Below, piece by piece: positions 58,407 through 64,000 of a DNA stretch of 64,000 nucleotides. Position 1 is the stretch's first letter; each line of letters begins with the position of its first letter. A model generated the notes under the pieces. That model was not told where the DNA came from and ran no database searches. It saw only the letters and a list, made by a program, of their open reading frames with translations. Made by a program: the position numbers and the translations under genes. The stretch lies in the NCBI RefSeq assembly GCF_030717995.2, contig NZ_CP157743.1, positions 3,746,501 through 3,810,500 of the forward strand. Reading direction: 5' to 3'. Origin of the DNA: Methylomarinum sp. Ch1-1. GTDB taxonomy: Bacteria; Pseudomonadota; Gammaproteobacteria; Methylococcales; Methylomonadaceae.

Positions 58407-60086
58407 ATGCTACTTAATATCAACATCAACGACCTGGCCGTCGTCGACAAGCTGGATTTGGATCTGGAAACCGGCATGTCGGTGCTGACCGGCGAAACCG
58501 GGGCCGGCAAATCGATACTGCTGACCGCGCTGGGACTGGCCCTGGGAGACCGCGCCGACGCCGGCTATATCCGCCCGCACAGCAAGCGCGCCGAAATCAA
58601 TATCGAATTCGGCCTGGGCGACGCGCCGCTGGCGCAAAAGTGGCTGGAAGACAATGAACTGGATGACGAGCAACACTGCCTGATTCGTCGCATCATCAAT
58701 CAGGATGGTCGCTCCAAAGCCTATATCAACAACCGCCCGGTGACCTTGCAGACGCTGCAGGGTTTGAGTCGTTTATTGGTGGAAATTCACGGCCAACATG
58801 CTCACCTGACGCTGCTGAACGGCGAGGAACAACGCCGCTTGCTCGACAGCTACGCCGGCAATCAGGCGTTGCTCGAACAAATCAATACGGTTTATCAGAC
58901 CTGGAAGCAGCTGAATCGGGAACTCAACGCCCTCGTCAAGGCCAGCGAGGACCAGACTGAGCGTGAAGAACTGCTCCGCTATCAACTGGATGAACTGCAG
59001 CAACTCGACCTGGAAAATTTCAATTATCAAGCCCTTTCAGAGGAACATAACACCTTGGCCAATCTAGGCCAGATATTGAGCGTCGGCCAGCAACAGCTGG
59101 ATCTGCTTTACGAAAACGAACAGCAGTCGATGATCCAGATGCTAAGTCACAGCATTCACGAATTGACCGAATTAAGTCAATATTCATCCGACCTCGGCGA
59201 AGTCGCCGAATTGCTGAACGAATCCCAAATTCAAATCGCCGAAGCCTCACAACAGTTGCGCCGTTACCTGGAAGCCCAGGAAGCCGATCCGCAACGGCTA
59301 AGCTGGCTGGACGAACAAATCGGCATCATTCTGAACCTGAGCCGCAAACATCATGTCGACGCCGAAAAACTGCCCGAGGTCGCCATGCAGATTGCTGAAG
59401 AGCTCGACAACCTCACTCATAGCAGTGAACGCATCGACAAACTGCAGGAACACTGCGAGCAACTGTTGCAAGAATACGCCGAGCTGGCCGATAAGCTCAG
59501 TCAGAAGCGAAAACGTCATGGCGTCGAACTGGCCGATAAAATTTCCGCGATGATCCAGGAATTAGGCATGCCGCACGGTGAATTCATCGTCGACATCAAA
59601 CCGCAGCAAAACGACAAACCGACGTCGTACGGAAACGATAACATCGAATTTCTGGTCAGCGCCAATCCCGGCCTGCCCGCCAAGCCGCTGGCCAAAGTCG
59701 CATCCGGCGGCGAATTGTCGCGCATCAGCCTGGCGATACAAGTCACCACCAGCACAGACAAAACCACGCCGACGATGATTTTTGACGAAGTCGATTCCGG
59801 CATCGGCGGCGGCATTGCCGAGATCGTCGGCCAAAAAATGCGCCGCCTCAGCGATCGTCGCCAAGTCATGTGCGTGACCCATCTCCCTCAAGTCGCGGCG
59901 CAGGCGCATCATCATTTATTCGTCGCCAAAAACAACAGCAAGAACATGACCTCCTCCAGCGTCAGGGCCCTCAATCGAGAGGAGCGCGTCGCCGAAATCG
60001 CGCGCATGCTGGGCGGCGTCAACATGACCGATAACACCTTGGCCCATGCCGAGGAAATGCTTAATCTAGGAGATCAACATCGATGA
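58407..60086 (+). CDS. recN: DNA repair protein RecN
   Basis: SMC-like ATPase acting in double-strand break repair. Walker A GETGAGKS is at 29-36. The long central coiled coil (about 150-380) is broken by a hinge-less turn. The C-terminal ABC signature LAKVASGGELSRISLAIQ and Walker B PTMIFDEVDSGIGGG follow. At 559 residues from the ATG at 58407 it is full length. The IS66-type MITE ends 39 bp before the start and may affect its promoter. The stop overlaps the aguA start by four bases. Confidence 0.97.
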   Translation: MLLNININDLAVVDKLDLDLETGMSVLTGETGAGKSILLTALGLALGDRADAGYIRPHSKRAEINIEFGLGDAPLAQKWLEDNELDDEQHCLIRRIINQDGRSKAYINNRPVTLQTLQGLSRLLVEIHGQHAHLTLLNGEEQRRLLDSYAGNQALLEQINTVYQTWKQLNRELNALVKASEDQTEREELLRYQLDELQQLDLENFNYQALSEEHNTLANLGQILSVGQQQLDLLYENEQQSMIQMLSHSIHELTELSQYSSDLGEVAELLNESQIQIAEASQQLRRYLEAQEADPQRLSWLDEQIGIILNLSRKHHVDAEKLPEVAMQIAEELDNLTHSSERIDKLQEHCEQLLQEYAELADKLSQKRKRHGVELADKISAMIQELGMPHGEFIVDIKPQQNDKPTSYGNDNIEFLVSANPGLPAKPLAKVASGGELSRISLAIQVTTSTDKTTPTMIFDEVDSGIGGGIAEIVGQKMRRLSDRRQVMCVTHLPQVAAQAHHHLFVAKNNSKNMTSSSVRALNREERVAEIARMLGGVNMTDNTLAHAEEMLNLGDQHR

Positions 60087-61105
60087 TCCGTTTTCCAGCA
60101 GAATGGGAACCTCAATCCGCCGTCATCATCGCCTGGCCGCATCCCGACGGCGATTTTGTCAATTTGCAGGCCGTCGAAAACAGTTACCGTTTCATCGCCG
60201 AAACGATCAGCCGTTTTCAACCGCTGCTGATCGTCTGCAAAGATCTTCGGCACCGACAACATATCAATTCTTTACTGTCCGACGCCGAAGCCATCTCCTT
60301 CATTCAGGCCGACTATAACGACATCTGGCTGCGCGATACCGTTTTTTTAACGATAGAAGATCAAGGCCAAGCCAGACTGTTGAATTTCCGCTTCAACGGC
60401 TGGGGCAACAAATACGAACATGGCGCCGACAACGCGCTAAACCGAAATCTGCTGAAACACGCCATTTTCCAAGGCCTGCCCACCAGCGACATCGACTTTG
60501 TCCTGGAAGGCGGCAGCCTGGAATCCGACGGCCAAGGAACCTTACTGACGACGGCTAATTGCCTGCTCAACCCCAACCGAAACCCCGGCATGGACCAGCA
60601 AGCCATTTCCCGGCAACTGGAAAAAACACTAGGCGCCGAACGCATTTTGTGGCTGCAACAAAGCAACCTGGCCGGCGACGACACCGACGCCCATATCGAT
60701 ACCCTGGCGCGTTTCTGCAGCGCGGACACCATCGCCTATAGCGCCTGCGAAGATAGCGCAGATCCGCATTACGCCAGCCTGAAGCAAATGGAAACCCAAT
60801 TACGGTCGTTCAGAACATGCGCGGGCGAACCTTACCAACTGGCCCCCCTGCCACTGCCGCAAGCCATTTATGACGACGACGGACAACGTCTGCCCGGCAA
60901 TTACGCCAACTTCCTGATCATCAACGGCGCCGTGATGGCGCCTGTCTATGATGATCCCATGGACGACGTGGCCTTAGCTAGGTTGACCGAATGCTTTCCC
61001 GAGCATGACATCATTGCCACCCCCTGTCGCCCCTTGATTCATCAATACGGAAGCCTGCATTGCATGACCATGCAGTTTCCCGCTATCGTGGATTTAAAAC
61101 TATGA
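60083..61105 (+). CDS. aguA: Agmatine deiminase
   Basis: Converts agmatine to N-carbamoylputrescine and ammonia. The peptidyl-arginine deiminase fold motifs are present: MIRFPAEWEPQSAVIIAWPH, YNDIWLRDT, VLEGGSLESDG, LAGDDTDAHIDTLARF with the catalytic His, and the nucleophile Cys327 in GSLHCMTMQFP. At 340 residues it is normal length. The ATG overlaps the recN stop and its own stop overlaps aguB, so the three genes are co-translated. Confidence 0.95.
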   Translation: MIRFPAEWEPQSAVIIAWPHPDGDFVNLQAVENSYRFIAETISRFQPLLIVCKDLRHRQHINSLLSDAEAISFIQADYNDIWLRDTVFLTIEDQGQARLLNFRFNGWGNKYEHGADNALNRNLLKHAIFQGLPTSDIDFVLEGGSLESDGQGTLLTTANCLLNPNRNPGMDQQAISRQLEKTLGAERILWLQQSNLAGDDTDAHIDTLARFCSADTIAYSACEDSADPHYASLKQMETQLRSFRTCAGEPYQLAPLPLPQAIYDDDGQRLPGNYANFLIINGAVMAPVYDDPMDDVALARLTECFPEHDIIATPCRPLIHQYGSLHCMTMQFPAIVDLKL

Positions 61106-61992
61106 GCACCCTTCTAACCGTCAGCGCGGTTCAGCAGCCTTGCGGGCTGGACCAGGAATCCAATCTAAACTATTCGATACAGCAAATCGAACAGGCCGCC
61201 GCAAAAAAAGCCGACCTCGTCGTGTTGCCGGAACTACATCTCGGCCCCTATTTTTGTCAAACCGAGGACACCGAGGTATTCAAGCAGGCGCAAAGCATTC
61301 CCGGTCCGGCGACAGAGATATTAAGCGAGGTCGCCAAAAAAAACAATATCGTCATAGTTTCGACGATATTTGAACGCCGCGCCCCCGGGCTTTATCACAA
61401 TACCGCCGTGGTATTCGATAAAGACGGCAGTATCGCCGGTAAATATCGGAAAATGCATATACCGGACGACCCCGGCTATTATGAAAAGTTTTACTTTACG
61501 CCGGGCGATTTGGGATTTAAACCGATTAATACGTCAATCGGCAAATTAGGGGTATTGATCTGCTGGGATCAATGGTATCCGGAAGCGGCCCGTTTAATGG
61601 CGCTGTCCGGCGCCGAGATATTAATTTACCCGACCGCGATTGGTTGGGACCGCAACGATAGCGATGATGAAAAAGAACGGCAGAAAAACGCCTGGATTAC
61701 CGTGCAGCGCGGCCATGCCGTCGCCAACGGTTTACCGCTGATATCTTGTAACAGAATCGGTTTCGAACCGGCGCCGGATCCGGATAATAATGGCGGAATT
61801 GAATTCTGGGGGAATAGTTTTATTGCCGGCCCTCAGGGAGAAATACTGACGCACGCCGGTTCTCACGATGATACCTTATTAATTTATCAACTCGACACAG
61901 AAAGAAGCACCCAGGTCAGAAATATCTGGCCTTTTCTGAGAGATCGTAGAATCGATGAATTTACCGATTTAAGCCGGCGTTTTATCGATTAA
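61102..61992 (+). CDS. aguB: N-carbamoylputrescine amidase
   Basis: Nitrilase-family enzyme completing putrescine synthesis from agmatine. The Glu-Lys-Cys triad is Glu44 (LPELHLG), Lys117 (KYRKMHIP) and Cys154 (GVLICWDQWYPE). The plant and bacterial AguB signatures YYEKFYFTPGD and INSLLIYPTAIGWD-like segments are present. The ATG at 61102 overlaps the aguA stop in ATGA; an upstream in-frame extension is inside aguA and is not used. 296 residues. Confidence 0.95.
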   Translation: MSTLLTVSAVQQPCGLDQESNLNYSIQQIEQAAAKKADLVVLPELHLGPYFCQTEDTEVFKQAQSIPGPATEILSEVAKKNNIVIVSTIFERRAPGLYHNTAVVFDKDGSIAGKYRKMHIPDDPGYYEKFYFTPGDLGFKPINTSIGKLGVLICWDQWYPEAARLMALSGAEILIYPTAIGWDRNDSDDEKERQKNAWITVQRGHAVANGLPLISCNRIGFEPAPDPDNNGGIEFWGNSFIAGPQGEILTHAGSHDDTLLIYQLDTERSTQVRNIWPFLRDRRIDEFTDLSRRFID

Positions 61993-62061
61993 TGCCTATT
62001 CGCGCCGCCTTCGTTTCCTGGATCCATGAGATGCACTGAAACGTAAAGCACGCCGAACACG

Positions 62062-62087
62062 GGTGCGCTTCCTATCGTCAGCACAGC
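62062..62087. repeat. Dispersed repeat fragment, inverted
   Basis: GGTGCGCTTCCTATCGTCAGCAC is the reverse complement of segments at 56.07 and 56.23 kb. The rest of the 258-bp gap between aguB and the H-NS-like gene holds a terminator (62133-62156) and a weak inverted ATTCAG pair (62172-62241), no gene. Confidence 0.75.
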
Positions 62088-62132
62088 CCACATCTCATAA
62101 CGAAGGACATTAAGAATCATCAAACGCATAAA

Positions 62133-62156
62133 AAAAGGCAGGAAAACCCTGCCTTT
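62133..62156. terminator. Bidirectional terminator after aguB
   Basis: AAAAGGCAGG / CCTGCCTTTT around a 5-nt centre, with A-run before and T-run after. It sits between the convergent aguB and H-NS-like genes. Confidence 0.85.
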
Positions 62157-62250
62157 TATAACAAGCCTTGCAGCTATTCAGCGTATCTCTAATTGCACGA
62201 TTCCTCACTGAGGACCGATAAGAATTTTATCTGAATAGTTGGCGTGTTTG

Positions 62251-62565
62251 TTAAATTAAAAACTCAGACTTATCTCTTCCTGAGTTTAACAGGGCCTGCA
62301 TCCATTTAGGCGCAACACCTCTGCCGGTCCATGTTTGTGACGGATCATTCGGATTTCGGTACTTAGGCGCCACCTTCTTGCCTTTACGGGCTGGTTTTTC
62401 CTTTTCCTCGCGAATATCCACAGTAACACCGATTGAAGCAGCCAGCTCATTGATTTTGGCTATGACTTCTTTCCGCTTACTGGCCTGTTTTTCTTTTAAC
62501 GCTTTCTCGGCATTTTGAATAACTTTTTGCAACTCAGTTTCAGAAAGCTCCTCATACTCGGTCAT
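62251..62565 (-). CDS. H-NS family nucleoid protein
   Basis: 104 residues. The N-terminal coiled coil (ETELQKVIQNAEKALKEKQASKRKEVIAKINELA) oligomerises. The basic linker KPARKGKKVAPKYRNPNDPSQ leads to the DNA-binding core TWTGRGVAPKWM, the H-NS AT-hook-like loop. The ATG at 62565 has AGAGG six bases upstream; an ATG two codons earlier abuts that site. It could silence AT-rich acquired DNA such as the island, but this is inference from family. Confidence 0.9.
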   Translation of the reverse strand: MTEYEELSETELQKVIQNAEKALKEKQASKRKEVIAKINELAASIGVTVDIREEKEKPARKGKKVAPKYRNPNDPSQTWTGRGVAPKWMQALLNSGRDKSEFLI

Positions 62566-62631
62566 AATCATCCTCTTATCAATAAAAATACTGGATTATT
62601 ATAACACCAATTCCAAATAAAATAACAAGCA

Positions 62632-63348
62632 TTAAATAACTTCAAATTTAATTTCGCTAAATATATGGCCCTTTGAATCGACTAGTTTAACAAGCCATTT
62701 TCCTTTTTGTGAAAAAGTTATCAGTTTGCTAGTCGATGCCCGCCAGCGGTTACCCAAAATTTTTATTTTCCTTTTGAATATCAATTTATCATTGCGAAAC
62801 CACTGATGAAATAACGACTCACCTTTCATGTTATTTATTTCAGTGAAATAAATAACGGCAACCGCCTTATTTTTATCGGCCACAATAGATTGAGATATTT
62901 TACCGCCAGGCTCTTTATTAATTAAAGTATCCGTCAGTAATGCCCGCGAAACACGCGAATCATATATAGAGGACTTAACAATCGCTTTAACCGTTTTATT
63001 ATCAACGTCCGCAATCTCGTCTTTTTCTTCATCAACATGGCGAATATCTTTGACCGGTGCACTACGCTCTTTCTTCTCCGGAGGCGCCTCAATAAGCGGC
63101 GACTTTTTCGCCGCCGACTTTGCTGTGGAAACGGGCTTGATCGGCTTATCTTGTTCAAATTGATTCTGTTCAGCCTGCTCCGGCGCTAATAATAAGTACC
63201 CTCCCCCGACTAAAATCACCAGTAAAAAAACAATGGCGCCGACAATTCTGCCGACATGCCATTCGGTGATCATTTTAGGCTGCATCACCGCCTTGTCGTC
63301 CTCGGTTTTATCGTAATTAATCTTTACAACAACTTTATTTTTTGTCAT
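62632..63348 (-). CDS. DUF2914 domain membrane protein
   Basis: 238 residues. One transmembrane helix lies near residues 31-53 after a short cytoplasmic N-terminus. A Lys/Glu/Pro-rich linker follows. The C-terminal DUF2914-type domain reads AVAVIYFTEINNMKGESLFHQWF, GNRWRASTSKLITF, GKWLVKLVDSKGHIFSEIKFEV. The function is not established. It lies 67 bp upstream of the H-NS-like gene on the same strand and is divergent from sucA. Confidence 0.8.
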   Translation of the reverse strand: MTKNKVVVKINYDKTEDDKAVMQPKMITEWHVGRIVGAIVFLLVILVGGGYLLLAPEQAEQNQFEQDKPIKPVSTAKSAAKKSPLIEAPPEKKERSAPVKDIRHVDEEKDEIADVDNKTVKAIVKSSIYDSRVSRALLTDTLINKEPGGKISQSIVADKNKAVAVIYFTEINNMKGESLFHQWFRNDKLIFKRKIKILGNRWRASTSKLITFSQKGKWLVKLVDSKGHIFSEIKFEVI

Positions 63349-63492
63349 TTTTTTCCTGCAAACTAATCGCTTCGCCGGCGTCTGTACGCCGAGAAAAATA
63401 ATTTTCCAATTTATCCGCCTGATTGGACTTGGTAATATATCATTTTAGCCCTAAGATACGGGTTAAGACTTGCTGAAAAACTGGAACTTTAC

Positions 63493-64000
63493 ATGAGCAA
63501 CCTTCTTAAACTGTTTCGAGATTCTTCCGCGTTGTACGGCAACAATGCCGTCTATATCGAAGATTTGTACGAGCAATATCTGGAAAACCCCGACTCGGTT
63601 CCGGAAAGCTGGCGAGAGAAATTCAGCAAGATTCAAGACAAAAGCAAGGTCGACATTCCCCATAGCCCGATTGTCGAACGCTTTGAGCAATTAGCCATCA
63701 GCTCTCCCGGAAGACTGGCCAAGTTACAAGGCTTCACCGAAGAAAGCGTCAAGAAACAATCGGCCGTCGCCCGCCTGATCAACCATTACCGGGTCAGGGG
63801 CCATCAGATCGCGGCGAACAATCCGCTGAATAAAGACATTCAGATTCCGTCCGATCTGGAGCCGGCCTATTACGGCTTAGCGGAACCCGATATGGACACG
63901 CTGTTTGACGCCGGCACCCTATATGGGGTTGACCGCCTGCCGCTACGGGAAATTATTAAAACGCTTAAAGAAATTTATTGCGGCAGTATCGGCGCCGAAT
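63493..64000 (+). CDS. sucA: 2-oxoglutarate dehydrogenase E1 (SucA), 3' end outside window
   Basis: Thiamine-dependent E1 component of the 2-oxoglutarate dehydrogenase complex. The first 169 residues are present from the ATG at 63493. The N-terminal E1 signature is clear: SSALYGNNAVYIEDLYEQYLENPDSVPESWREKF, then VARLINHYRVRGHQIAANNPL and the start of the linker before the thiamine domain (ELEPAYYGL-type, LREIIKTLKEIYCGSIGAE). The frame is open to the window edge. It is divergent from the DUF2914 gene across about 145 bp. Confidence 0.93.
   Translation, partial: MSNLLKLFRDSSALYGNNAVYIEDLYEQYLENPDSVPESWREKFSKIQDKSKVDIPHSPIVERFEQLAISSPGRLAKLQGFTEESVKKQSAVARLINHYRVRGHQIAANNPLNKDIQIPSDLEPAYYGLAEPDMDTLFDAGTLYGVDRLPLREIIKTLKEIYCGSIGAE

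Noticed and set aside
62172-62241. Further IS66-type MITE after aguB
   Set aside because: CTATTCAG and CTGAATAG arms 70 bp apart resemble the family ends, but the GTAA termini and a target duplication are missing. At most it is a decayed remnant.

Overview
The window looks like a chromosomal segment of a gammaproteobacterium. The evidence is conserved gene order: rpoE-rseA-rseB-mucD divergent from nadB, hrcA-grpE-dnaK-dnaJ-dapB-carA-carB-greA, ftsH-rlmE-yhbY, and glmM-tpiA-secG-tRNA-Leu(GAG). The product sequences, the fused NarK, the SoxC-type sulfite dehydrogenase and the many short palindromic intergenic repeats would fit an aerobic methylotroph or methanotroph of the Methylococcales. No methane or methanol oxidation gene lies in the window, so that placement is inference.

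Layout. 1-8.7 kb: the end of an NAD-dependent DNA ligase gene, the envelope-stress operon (mucD, rseB, rseA, rpoE on the minus strand), nadB with a Nudix hydrolase, and a double-receiver protein. 8.7-11.9 kb: a cytochrome c and a SoxC-like molybdoenzyme (minus strand) under a LysR regulator, split by a repeat cluster. 12.2-14.6 kb: tRNA-Ser(UGA) and a pile-up of mobile DNA, in which one palindromic repeat copy is interrupted by an IS4-type element (11-bp target duplication) and by an IS66-type MITE (8-bp target duplication). 14.8-24.3 kb: narK (a double-length fusion) and narGHJI, a complete respiratory nitrate reductase operon. 24.3-28.9 kb: a frameshifted small gene, a decayed IS66-family element with clean ends, two more small mobile repeats, two lipoprotein genes (one FlgO-like) and dense repeats.

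28.95-39.13 kb: a roughly 10.2-kb integrative island in the 3' end of tRNA-Leu(GAG). It has a P4-type integrase with arm-type repeats at both ends, an AlpA-type regulator, an Ash-like ORF with nested inverted repeats, a Toprim/DUF3987 replication pair, an iteron-like symmetric repeat field that may be its origin, and a late-type block ending in a phage head-decoration protein. No other capsid, portal, terminase or tail gene is recognisable. It reads as a P4-like phage satellite that may decorate a helper capsid. This is the most novel part of the window.

39.2-55.99 kb: core housekeeping genes, mostly on the minus strand: secG, tpiA, glmM, ftsH, rlmE, (yhbY on plus), greA, carB, carA, dapB, dnaJ, dnaK, grpE, hrcA, with a CIRCE operator upstream of hrcA. 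56-64 kb: a repeat cluster, a DUF3047 gene, nadK, another IS66-type MITE, the overlapping recN-aguA-aguB operon, an H-NS-like gene, a DUF2914 gene and the start of sucA.

Coordinates were read by eye. Starts were chosen from family N-termini and visible ribosome binding sites. No database search was run.
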